Shown here: piece by piece, positions 1 to 7,076 of the stretch
Layout: each line of letters begins with the position of its first letter
How positions within the stretch are numbered: position 1 is the first letter of the stretch
Origin: Egaibacter danicus
GTDB taxonomy: Bacteria; Pseudomonadota; Gammaproteobacteria; Burkholderiales; Burkholderiaceae_C
Length of the DNA: 64,000 bases
Direction: 5' to 3'
Assembly: GCA_016707075.1 (NCBI GenBank)
Contig: JADJII010000003.1
Span: forward strand, 349,671 to 413,670
The notes under the pieces: generated by a model
The model's database searches: none
Told to the model about the DNA's origin: nothing
What the model saw: the letters and a program-made list of their open reading frames with translations, nothing else
Made by a program: the position numbers and the translations under genes

Positions 1-179
1 GGGGACACGACGCCCATCACCACATCATCCACCTGTGCGGTGTCGAAGTCGTTGCGGCGCTGCAGTTCAGACAACACCCCGGCGAGCAGGTTCACGGGTT
101 TGACCTCATACAGGCTGCCGTCTTTCTTGCCTTTGCCGCGTGGTGTGCGGATGGCGTCATACACAAATGCTTCGCTCAT
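1..179 (-). CDS. Acetyl-CoA C-acyltransferase (thiolase), N-terminal fragment cut by window edge
   Basis: Only the first 59 codons lie in the window. They read MSEAFVYDAIRTPRGKGKK, followed by a stretch containing LLAGVLSELQRR and VDDVVMGVV. This is the usual N-terminus of thiolases of the FadA/acetyl-CoA acetyltransferase type, which split or form 3-ketoacyl-CoA. The catalytic cysteine and histidines lie outside the window, so the substrate class cannot be told. It is divergent from the acyl-CoA dehydrogenase gene at 309 and shares a 129-bp upstream region with it, which suggests a common acyl-CoA oxidation function. Confidence 0.85.
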   Translation of the reverse strand, partial: MSEAFVYDAIRTPRGKGKKDGSLYEVKPVNLLAGVLSELQRRNDFDTAQVDDVVMGVVS

Positions 180-220
180 GGGAACTCCTCGGATGGGACG
201 TTTTCCAGTATATTCATTTC

Positions 221-238
221 ACCAAGCGTATGCTTGGT
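221..238. promoter_or_regulatory. Perfect palindromic operator between thiolase and acyl-CoA dehydrogenase
   Basis: The sequence ACCAAGC-GTAT-GCTTGGT is a perfect 7-bp inverted repeat with a 4-bp spacer. It lies in the divergent promoter region and is followed by TATAAA at 238-243, a plausible -10 element for the rightward gene. The size and position fit a TetR-family repressor site, as is common for fatty or branched acyl-CoA catabolic genes. The cognate regulator is not in the window, so the assignment is inference. Confidence 0.55.
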
Positions 239-308
239 ATAAATCCTCTAATTCCCTCTAGTCCCTCACTACCATGGTCGTGACGGCGACACCCAACAAG
301 GCGCAGAC

Positions 309-1473
309 ATGATTGAAAGAACCCTTTTCACCCCTGACCATGAAGCTTTTCGCGACAGCTTTCGCCGCTTCATCGAAAAAGAGATTGCGCCGTCCCACGA
401 CAGTTGGGAAGAGCAGGGCTACGTGGCGCGGGAGGTCTGGAACCAGGCGGGCGGCAATGGATTCCTGTGTGCCACCATGCCTGAAGCCTATGGCGGCGCG
501 GGTGCCGACAAGCTGTATTCCGTCATCCAGATGGAAGAGCTGGCCCGCGCCGGCGCCAGCGGCATTGGCTACAGCCTGCACAGCGAGATCGTGGCGCCGT
601 ACATCCTGCATTACGGCACCGAAGCGCAGAAGAAAAAGTACCTGCCCAAGCTGGCGAGCGGCGAGATGGTGGGTGCCATTGCCATGAGCGAGCCCGCGGC
701 GGGCAGCGACCTGCAGGGTGTGAAAACTTCCGCCATCAAGCAGCCGGACGGGTCTTATCTGCTCAACGGCAGCAAAACCTTTCATCACCAATGGCTGGCA
801 TGCCGATCTGGTGATTGTGGTGGCCAAGACCAACCCTTCGGCGGGCGCCAAAGGCACCAGCCTGTTGCTGGTCGAGCGCGGCATGCCGGGTTTTGAGAAA
901 GGCAAGCGCCTGAAAAAACTGGGCCTGAAAGCACAGGACACGTCCGAGCTGTTCTTCGATAACGTACGGGTGCCGGCCGATCATCTGCTGGGCGGTGAGG
1001 CGTATGAAAACAGGGGGTTCATCTGCCTGATGGAGCAGCTGCCCTGGGAGCGGCTGCAGATTGCCATCACGGCGGTGGCCAGCGCGCAAGCGGCCATCGA
1101 CTGGACTGTGGCCTATGTGAAGGAGCGCAAGGTGTTTGGGCAGCCCGTGGCGTCATTCCAGAACACCCGCTTCACGCTGGCCGAGCTGCAGACAGAAGTG
1201 CAGGTGGCACGCGTGTTTGTCGATAAATGCACCGAATTGGTGATGCTGGACAAACTCGACACAGCGACGGCCAGCATGGCCAAGTACTGGACCACCGACC
1301 TGCAATGCAAGGTGATGGACGAATGTGTACAGCTGTTCGGTGGCTACGGCTACATGTGGGAATACCCCATCACCCGTGCCTATGCCGACGCCCGCGTGCA
1401 GCGCATCTACGGCGGCACGAATGAGATCATGAAAGAGGTGATCACCCGGTCCATGGGTTTGGGTGGACGCTGA
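309..1473 (+). CDS. Acyl-CoA dehydrogenase, broken by one single-base insertion
   Basis: The gene starts MIERTLFTPDHEAFRDSFRR and ends ITRSMGLGGR, about 387 residues, the usual family length. It oxidises acyl-CoA to enoyl-CoA with FAD, passing electrons to ETF. Motifs in order are AYGGAGAD, MSEPAAGSDLQG (FAD and substrate contact region), LQLFGGYGYM and RIYGGTNEIMKE near the C-terminus. The frame breaks at 780-783: ACC TTT C ATC should read ACC TTC ATC, giving KTFITNGWHADLVIVVAK. One extra T in a short T run explains it fully. Both halves are otherwise intact, so this is more likely a sequencing error than a decayed gene. Confidence 0.85.
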
Positions 1474-1610
1474 GAAATGCGGGGATAACCGGGTCTTTTT
1501 CGCGAGGTGAGCGCTTCAGGTGATCGGTAAAGTGCCGATGAAGGGTGGAGGCACGTGCACAGAAAAGTGCCCCACCATCCATTTTCTTTATCGACAAACT
1601 GGAGTTATCC

Positions 1611-2099
1611 ATGAAAAAGACCCTGACCGCCCTGGCCGCCGTACTTGCCTTCACAGCAGGCTCTGCCTTTGCCGAAGATTCCAAGGCCACGATCGCCGCG
1701 CTGGACGCACGCCTGGCAAAAATCGGCGAGCCCAAGCTGGAAGGCACGGACAAAGCGGGTGAATTGATGGTTCCCGCCATTTATTTTGGCAGCCGCAAGA
1801 TCAACAACAACTTCGATGTGGTTGATGAAATCAAAAAGGCACACGGCGCCACCGCAACGGTATTTGTCAAACACGGTGACGACTACATCCGTGTCAGTAC
1901 GAATGTGTTGACACCGGAAGGCAAGCGCGGCGTGGGTACCGCTCTGGCCAGGGCAAAGGCCTATGAAGCCATGAACAAGGGTGAGCAGTTCTGTGGCGCG
2001 GTGGACGTGCTGGGTACGGCTTTTGACGCCTGCTACAACCCGATCAAGGACAAGGGCGGCAAAGTCATTGGCGTCAGCTACATCGGCCACAAGAAATAA
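1611..2099 (+). CDS. Secreted single-Cache-domain (Cache_2/Cache_3-type) periplasmic protein
   Basis: 162 residues. Residues 1-23 form a Sec signal peptide (MKKTLTALAAVLAFTAGSAFA), preceded by GGAG at 1601-1604. The mature part shows the pattern of small Cache domains: MVPAIYFGSRKINNN, VVDEIKKAHGATATVFVK, DDYIRVSTNV, a CGAVDVLG segment and a final VIGVSYIGHKK. Cache domains bind small ligands such as carboxylates, but here no membrane anchor or output domain is attached. The protein is therefore a free periplasmic domain. It lies 105 bp upstream of a chemoreceptor gene on the same strand, separated by a terminator. Function is unknown beyond likely ligand binding. Confidence 0.75.
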   Translation: MKKTLTALAAVLAFTAGSAFAEDSKATIAALDARLAKIGEPKLEGTDKAGELMVPAIYFGSRKINNNFDVVDEIKKAHGATATVFVKHGDDYIRVSTNVLTPEGKRGVGTALARAKAYEAMNKGEQFCGAVDVLGTAFDACYNPIKDKGGKVIGVSYIGHKK

Positions 2100-2122
2100 G
2101 CTGTCTTATTGGTAACCCGGCG

Positions 2123-2163
2123 GGGCGATTCTGGATGTATCCCGGAAATCGCCCTGTTTTTTT
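2123..2163 (+). terminator. Rho-independent terminator
   Basis: GGGCGATT at 2123-2130 pairs with AATCGCCC at 2147-2154, with further CC/GG pairing inside the loop. A run of Ts follows at 2156-2163. It ends the Cache gene transcript before the chemoreceptor gene. Confidence 0.8.
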
Positions 2164-2204
2164 GAATACAGTAATCAGCCCCGTTTGACTGAAAGCAAAT
2201 CATC

Positions 2205-3899
2205 ATGAAGTTGTATCCCGGACTCAATAGCGGGCTGGAGAATGTCAAGATCGGCACCAAGCTGATGCTGGCGTTTTTGATCGTTCTGTCGCTCACGCTG
2301 ATGCTGGGTGGTTTTTCCATCATCAAACTGGCTCAGGTCAATCAGGTTTCCAGTGATCTGGCCCTCAAGTGGATGCCCAGTGTGGGCCACACCACCACCA
2401 TGAGAAGTGCCATGCTCGAATTCCGCGATCTGGAAATCAAGCACACCCGGGCCGCAGACGTTGGCTACATGGAAGAATACGAAGAAAAAATGAAGGCGGC
2501 GCTGGCTGTGGTTACCCAGAATGGCAGCGACTACGAAAAAATGATTGAAGGTGAGGCGGGTATACAGCTGTTCGAGAAGTTCTCGAAAGCATGGTCTGAA
2601 TATTTGGTGGTGAACAAAAAGGTCGTGGCCCTGGGGCGGGCAAACAAGTCGGACGACGCCAAAGATATCGGTGAAGGCGCTGCTAAATCGCTGTCAGATG
2701 ATGCCATTGTGGCTCTGGACAAGCTCACGGCACTCAATTTTGCCGGCGGTAAAGATGCTGCGGAACATGCGGCAGCTGTGTATGCCAGCGCCCGGCTCTG
2801 GACGTTTGGCTTGTTGGGTGGTGCGGTATTGATTGGTCTGGTCTTATCGTTGATCATCACACGTGGTCTGCTCAAACAACTGGGTGGCGAGCCGACCTAC
2901 GCCACGTCCCTGACGACAGAAATTGCCGAAGGCAAGCTCTACATGGATATCGCGCTGAAGGAGGGCGACTCCCAAAGCCTGCTGGCCGGCATTCGCGACA
3001 TGCGCGACAGTATTGCCCGCATGGTGAAAGAGGTGCGCTCACGTGCTGACGGCATTGCAGTGGCCAGCAGCGAGATTGATCAGGGCAACAACAATCTGTC
3101 ATCACGCACCGAGCAGCAGGCGTCGGCCCTGCAACAAACAGCGGCTTCCATGCAGCAACTCAACGAGACGGTCAAACAAAACGCCGAGGGTGCCCGTCAG
3201 GCCAGCCAGCTCGCATTGAGTGCGTCGGCTGTGGCCGCCAAAGGCGGTGAAGTGGTGGCCCAGGTGGTGGACACCATGAAAGGCATCAATGACAGCTCGA
3301 AAAAGATCACCGACATCATTGGCGTCATTGACAGCATCGCTTTTCAGACCAATATCCTGGCTTTGAACGCTGCGGTGGAAGCTGCTCGGGCAGGCGAGCA
3401 GGGCCGAGGATTTGCCGTGGTGGCGTCTGAAGTGCGCAGCCTGGCTGGTCGCTCGGCCGAAGCCGCCAAGGAAATCAAGAACCTGGTAGGAGCCAGCGTG
3501 CAGCGGGTTGCCCAGGGTACTGCGCTGGTCGATCAGGCTGGCTCCACCATGACCGAGGTGGTGGACTCCATTCGCCGCGTGACGGAGTTGATGGGTGAGA
3601 TCAGCGCTGCCAGCAACGAGCAGAGCCAGGACGTAGCCCGCGTCGGGGTGTCCATCGCCCAGATGGATGACGTGACCCAACAAAATGCCGCACTGGTAGA
3701 ACAGATGGCGGCCGCGGCTACGAGCCTGTCAACCCAGGCTCAGGAACTGGTGGAGGCTGCCGCCATTTTTATCCTGAACCAGGCGGATGCCCGCACGTCG
3801 GCTCCGCAAGCGCAGCGAGAGAACGCACCGGTTGTGTTGACCCATCGCGCGGATACCCGGTCTCAACCCCGGCAGCCCATGCAATTGCTGCAGGCCTGA
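2205..3899 (+). CDS. Methyl-accepting chemotaxis protein
   Basis: 564 residues. A transmembrane segment spans about residues 19-41 and a second about 197-218. The roughly 155-residue periplasmic part between them looks like a four-helix-bundle sensor. A HAMP-like linker follows, then a long cytoplasmic coiled coil. The signalling tip contains DSIAFQTNILALNAAVEAA and GRGFAVVASEVRSLAGRS (about residues 376-420), the surface that contacts CheA and CheW. Glutamine and glutamate pairs such as EQQASALQQTAASMQQL mark methylation helices. There is no Cache domain in its own sensor part, while a free Cache protein is encoded just upstream. Confidence 0.93.
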   Translation: MKLYPGLNSGLENVKIGTKLMLAFLIVLSLTLMLGGFSIIKLAQVNQVSSDLALKWMPSVGHTTTMRSAMLEFRDLEIKHTRAADVGYMEEYEEKMKAALAVVTQNGSDYEKMIEGEAGIQLFEKFSKAWSEYLVVNKKVVALGRANKSDDAKDIGEGAAKSLSDDAIVALDKLTALNFAGGKDAAEHAAAVYASARLWTFGLLGGAVLIGLVLSLIITRGLLKQLGGEPTYATSLTTEIAEGKLYMDIALKEGDSQSLLAGIRDMRDSIARMVKEVRSRADGIAVASSEIDQGNNNLSSRTEQQASALQQTAASMQQLNETVKQNAEGARQASQLALSASAVAAKGGEVVAQVVDTMKGINDSSKKITDIIGVIDSIAFQTNILALNAAVEAARAGEQGRGFAVVASEVRSLAGRSAEAAKEIKNLVGASVQRVAQGTALVDQAGSTMTEVVDSIRRVTELMGEISAASNEQSQDVARVGVSIAQMDDVTQQNAALVEQMAAAATSLSTQAQELVEAAAIFILNQADARTSAPQAQRENAPVVLTHRADTRSQPRQPMQLLQA

Positions 3900-3901
3900 T
3901 T

Positions 3902-4633
3902 TCAGTAAGCCACGCGGTAGCGGTAACCCTTGAAGCTGAGCACAGCAGCGTTTTGCCGTATCTGCTCCACCGTTACGCCAGGCGCGGGCTGACCGCCTTC
4001 CAGAAACACCTGGTTGTTCACAATCAGCAGGCGCTGCGCCGGGTTGGATGAGTAGGTGCCACCGCTGATGGTCAGCTTGGGCAGGTCGCGCTGAACATCG
4101 TCCGGCAACTCTGCCAGGGTGTAGACGCGTATCTCGGCACTTGTGACGCCAGCGGCGCTGACACCAGCTTTTGGGGCTGCTGCTTTGGCAACCGGTCTGG
4201 TCTCAGTCCTTACCGTCGTGGGTTTTGACATGGCTGCTTTGTCTTTTGCAGCAGTTTTGACTGCAGCCGAAGACGCATTGGCAGGCTCCGGCTTCGCTGG
4301 TGCAGCTTCCGTGGTGGGGGGAGGCGTTTGCGGCACAGACGAAGCGACGACAGCAGGTTTCCCGCTGTCTGCTGCAGGTGCGGGCGGCGGCAAGGATGGC
4401 GGTGCCGCGGCCACCTGAACGGGCAGTGCGTCACCGGTGGAGGTCATGCGCCACGCCAGTGCACCCAGAATCACCGTCAGCAGGCCCACGATCAGCCACA
4501 GCACCAGCTTGAGGTTGCCCGCCGGTTTGGCCGTGACTGCCATGTAGGGCACCTGCTGCGCGTGAATGCCGGGAATGGCACCGCGCTCGCGTTCCGAGTC
4601 GGCTTTCTTGAGGGCATCGAGAATATAGGACAT
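3902..4633 (-). CDS. gspB: General secretion pathway protein GspB (ExeB-like)
   Basis: 243 residues. It starts MSYILDALKKADSERERGAI, the hallmark N-terminus of GspB/ExeB. A single membrane helix follows near residues 41-61 (LKLVLWLIVGLLTVILGALAW), then a long Pro/Ala-rich periplasmic linker (about 75-165). The C-terminal part carries LPDDVQRDLPKLTISGGTYS, typical of the GspB C-terminal domain. In ExeAB systems the pair helps insert the type II secretin through peptidoglycan. It lies 4 bp downstream of gspA and faces the chemoreceptor gene with only 2 bp between stop codons. Confidence 0.92.
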   Translation of the reverse strand: MSYILDALKKADSERERGAIPGIHAQQVPYMAVTAKPAGNLKLVLWLIVGLLTVILGALAWRMTSTGDALPVQVAAAPPSLPPPAPAADSGKPAVVASSVPQTPPPTTEAAPAKPEPANASSAAVKTAAKDKAAMSKPTTVRTETRPVAKAAAPKAGVSAAGVTSAEIRVYTLAELPDDVQRDLPKLTISGGTYSSNPAQRLLIVNNQVFLEGGQPAPGVTVEQIRQNAAVLSFKGYRYRVAY

Positions 4634-4637
4634 GCCG

Positions 4638-5597
4638 TTATTCCCCCGTCTTCACGCGTGGTTCGCGCGGTTTGCGTGCGCGCTGCGAGGTCGGTTTAAC
4701 GGGTGTCTTCTTGCGCGAAAACAGGGCCGAAAACGGCGTGGTGAAACCTGCCCACCGCCTCGGTGTCGCAAACTCGCCTTTGTCAAACACCTCGGTCGCC
4801 GCTTTCTCGACAATGGCGGTGTCAATCGTCGTGGTGCCACTGGAATAGGCGCCCAGCAGCGCGCGGCCGCAAAGCAGATTGATGCGGCGCGGCACGCCGC
4901 GAGACAGCTGGTGAATGCGGTGGATGGCCTTGGACGTAAAAGGCAGCGCTGTCACCATGCCTGCTACCGACAGCCGGTGTGCGATGTACTGTGTGGTCTC
5001 GTTTTCGGACAACGCGCCCAGGTGAAAGCGGGCAATGACGCGTTGCGCGAGCTGCTCCAGATCGGGCCGTGCCAGCATGGTGCGCAGTTCCGGCTGGCCG
5101 ATCAGGATGATCTGCAACAGCTTGCGCTCATTCGTTTCCAGATTGGTCAGCAGACGCAGCTGCTCCAGCACGTCGGCGGAGAGGTTTTGCGCTTCGTCGA
5201 TGATGAGCACGTTGTTCTGCCCGACCGCGTGGGTGCGCAGCAGGAACTCGTTCAGCGGGTCGATGAAATCCTTGACCGTGGCCGCCTCAGACCCCTGATG
5301 CGCATACGGAATGCGGAACTCTTCACAGATCGACTTCAGCAGCTCGGGTACCGTGAGCTTGGGGTTGAAGATGTAGGCGACGTTGCAGCGTTTCGGGAGC
5401 TGCTCCAGAAAGCAGCGGCACACGGTGGTCTTGCCTGCACCGATCTCGCCGGTGAGCAGCACAAAGCCGCCGCCGCCCCGCAGTCCATACAGCAGGTGCG
5501 CCAAAGCCTCCCGGTGCCGCTCGCTCATGAAGAGGTATTGCGGGTTGGGCGCTATCGAAAAGGGGTCCTGCTTGAGGCCAAAAAACTTCGCGTACAT
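4638..5597 (-). CDS. gspA: GspA/ExeA-type AAA ATPase of type II secretion
   Basis: 319 residues. It starts MYAKFFGLKQDPFSIAPNP, typical of the ExeA family. Walker A is LLTGEIGAGKTT (about residues 48-59), Walker B is NVLIIDEAQNLS, and an arginine-rich sensor region follows (VPRRINLLCGRALLGAY). The C-terminal periplasmic extension seen in longer ExeA proteins is short or absent, so the protein ends in a basic tail. Together with gspB it forms a two-gene unit. Core secretion genes (gspC-N) are not in this window. Confidence 0.92.
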   Translation of the reverse strand: MYAKFFGLKQDPFSIAPNPQYLFMSERHREALAHLLYGLRGGGGFVLLTGEIGAGKTTVCRCFLEQLPKRCNVAYIFNPKLTVPELLKSICEEFRIPYAHQGSEAATVKDFIDPLNEFLLRTHAVGQNNVLIIDEAQNLSADVLEQLRLLTNLETNERKLLQIILIGQPELRTMLARPDLEQLAQRVIARFHLGALSENETTQYIAHRLSVAGMVTALPFTSKAIHRIHQLSRGVPRRINLLCGRALLGAYSSGTTTIDTAIVEKAATEVFDKGEFATPRRWAGFTTPFSALFSRKKTPVKPTSQRARKPREPRVKTGE

Positions 5598-5649
5598 GGG
5601 TCAGAGCATACGTGGGTGACTGATGGGGTGCAATGCGGGGCGACTCAAA

Positions 5650-6363
5650 TCAGCATCCCAGCTGACCAGCCAGCGCCAGAAAATCTCTGGCGTGCCAGGT
5701 ATTGGCGGGGTCGGGTGACACGTCTTTGGGGTGGGACTGACCGAACTCGTAAGGTCGCTCGATGTAAGCCGTCTGCAGTCCGCAGCCGCGCGCCGCAGCC
5801 AGATCGTCCTGGTGCGCTGCGACCAGCATCACGTCAGACGCGGGCAGATCAAACACCCTGGCCACGCCCAGATAGGTGGCCGGGTCGGGCTTGTAGGCGC
5901 GAAACACCTCGGCGGACAGAATGCAATCCCACGGCAGTGCGCCGCGCTTGGCCATGTTGGTGAGCAGGCCGATGTTGCCATTGGATAGCGTGCAAATGGT
6001 GAAGCGTGTTTTGAGGCGCGTCAGGCCCGCTACCACATCCGGCCAGGGGTCCAGCCGGTGCCAGGCCTTGTTCAGATGCCGCTTTTGCGCCTCAGTCAGG
6101 TGGGACAGGCCAAACTGATCCAGAATGCCGTCCAGAATGAGGCGATGCAGGTCGTCAATCAGTGTCCAGCCCAACTCACCCGACATCACCCGGCGCATGG
6201 CGGGCTGGTAACCCGCACGCCAAGCCATGGCAAATTTGCCACCGTTCACCTCCGGACGCAGTGCCAGAACTTCTCGCGCGATGCCACCGTGCCAGTCCAC
6301 GACTGTGCCGAAGACGTCAAAGGCCAATACGGACGGCGGGCGGGAGGTTGGGGATGCATTCAC
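5650..6363 (-). CDS. Haloacid dehalogenase, type II (HAD superfamily)
   Basis: 237 residues. The HAD motifs appear in order: I is LAFDVFGTVVDW with the nucleophilic Asp, II is CTLSNG, III is the Lys in RAYKPDPATY, and IV is VAAHQDDLAAARGCGLQ. The pattern FDVFGT with a cap right after motif I and AYIERP near the end matches L-2-haloacid dehalogenases, which hydrolyse 2-haloalkanoic acids to 2-hydroxy acids. Motif IV has His-Gln-Asp-Asp rather than the more common Ser-Asn-x-Trp-Asp. The true substrate could be another small 2-substituted acid. Confidence 0.82.
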   Translation of the reverse strand: MNASPTSRPPSVLAFDVFGTVVDWHGGIAREVLALRPEVNGGKFAMAWRAGYQPAMRRVMSGELGWTLIDDLHRLILDGILDQFGLSHLTEAQKRHLNKAWHRLDPWPDVVAGLTRLKTRFTICTLSNGNIGLLTNMAKRGALPWDCILSAEVFRAYKPDPATYLGVARVFDLPASDVMLVAAHQDDLAAARGCGLQTAYIERPYEFGQSHPKDVSPDPANTWHARDFLALAGQLGC

Positions 6364-6399
6364 GGTTTCATTCTAAGCGGGCCGGTCGATGGTCAGTAT

Positions 6400-6458
6400 G
6401 CTATAAATAATATAGCTGCTCACGCATGTTCCGTGAGGGCCAAGTGCCAATTTGGCAC
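6400..6458 (+). repeat. 59-bp dispersed element, copy 1 (intergenic)
   Basis: It begins GCTATAAATAATATAGC (small hairpin), continues CTCACGCATGTTCC and ends with GTGCCAATTTGGCAC, a second palindrome. Seven other copies are listed in this annotation. This one lies between the dehalogenase and CHRD lipoprotein genes, upstream of both. Confidence 0.85.
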
Positions 6459-6552
6459 ATGATTTTTTCCGTTTTTTGCCTTCAAGCAAAATACGGCCAT
6501 GGTGAACCCGCTTTTCCAGTGGTTCACCGCCACGACGCCAAGGGGGATCATC

Positions 6553-7008
6553 ATGAGCACACGTCGCCAGCATGTTGTAAAAATTCTGTTTTGTCTGACC
6601 GCCATCTGGGCAGTTTCCGGTTGCGCCCTCATCGACAAGGACGCCCATCTGGCAGCATTCAGCACGACGATGACGGGTATCAACGAAGTTCCGCTGGTCG
6701 CCACCAACGGTACGGGTCGGGTGGATGCTGTTCTAGACACCAATACCCGCCTGTTTCGCTGGAAAGTCTCTTATCAAGGCCTGACTGGCGTTGCCACGGC
6801 GGGGCACTTTCACGGGCCTGCCGCTGTTGGCGTCAACACCGGCGTGGCGCTGGCCTGGCGCAATCCCATGACGAGCCCGATGGAAGGCAGTGCCACCCTC
6901 ACTGCAGCACAGGCCGCAGATTTGCTGGCTGGCAAGTGGTATGCGAATATTCACACCACAGTGCATCCAAACGGTGAGATTCGCGGGCAGATGATCCTGC
7001 GCAGATAA
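6553..7008 (+). CDS. CHRD-domain lipoprotein
   Basis: 151 residues from the ATG that follows an AGGGGGA ribosome site at 6541-6547. A lipoprotein signal peptide ends in AVSGC at about residue 24. The rest is a single CHRD domain: FSTTMTGINEVP, GRVDAVLDTNTRLFRWKVSY, THFHGPA-like GHFHGPAAVGVN, and the C-terminal WYANIHTTVHPNGEIRGQM. CHRD domains occur in chordin and in many bacterial secreted proteins; their role is unknown, with His-rich loops suggesting possible metal binding. It is followed by a terminator, so it appears to be transcribed alone. Confidence 0.85.
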   Translation: MSTRRQHVVKILFCLTAIWAVSGCALIDKDAHLAAFSTTMTGINEVPLVATNGTGRVDAVLDTNTRLFRWKVSYQGLTGVATAGHFHGPAAVGVNTGVALAWRNPMTSPMEGSATLTAAQAADLLAGKWYANIHTTVHPNGEIRGQMILRR

Positions 7009-7027
7009 CCTGCCCCCGCGCTTCGCT

Positions 7028-7049
7028 GCCCTCCGAAGGAGGGCGTTTT
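7028..7049 (+). terminator. Short Rho-independent terminator after the CHRD gene
   Basis: GCCCTCC (7028-7034) and GGAGGGC (7038-7044) form a 7-bp stem with a GAA loop, followed by a G and four Ts. It could act for both this gene and the convergent cyclase gene. Confidence 0.6.
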
Positions 7050-7076
7050 GCCTTGGGGCGGCCCGGCGGCAATGAC

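Noticed and set aside
4632..5963. A 443-codon plus-strand frame antisense to gspA
   Set aside because: The opposite strand encodes an intact AAA ATPase; this frame is a shadow.
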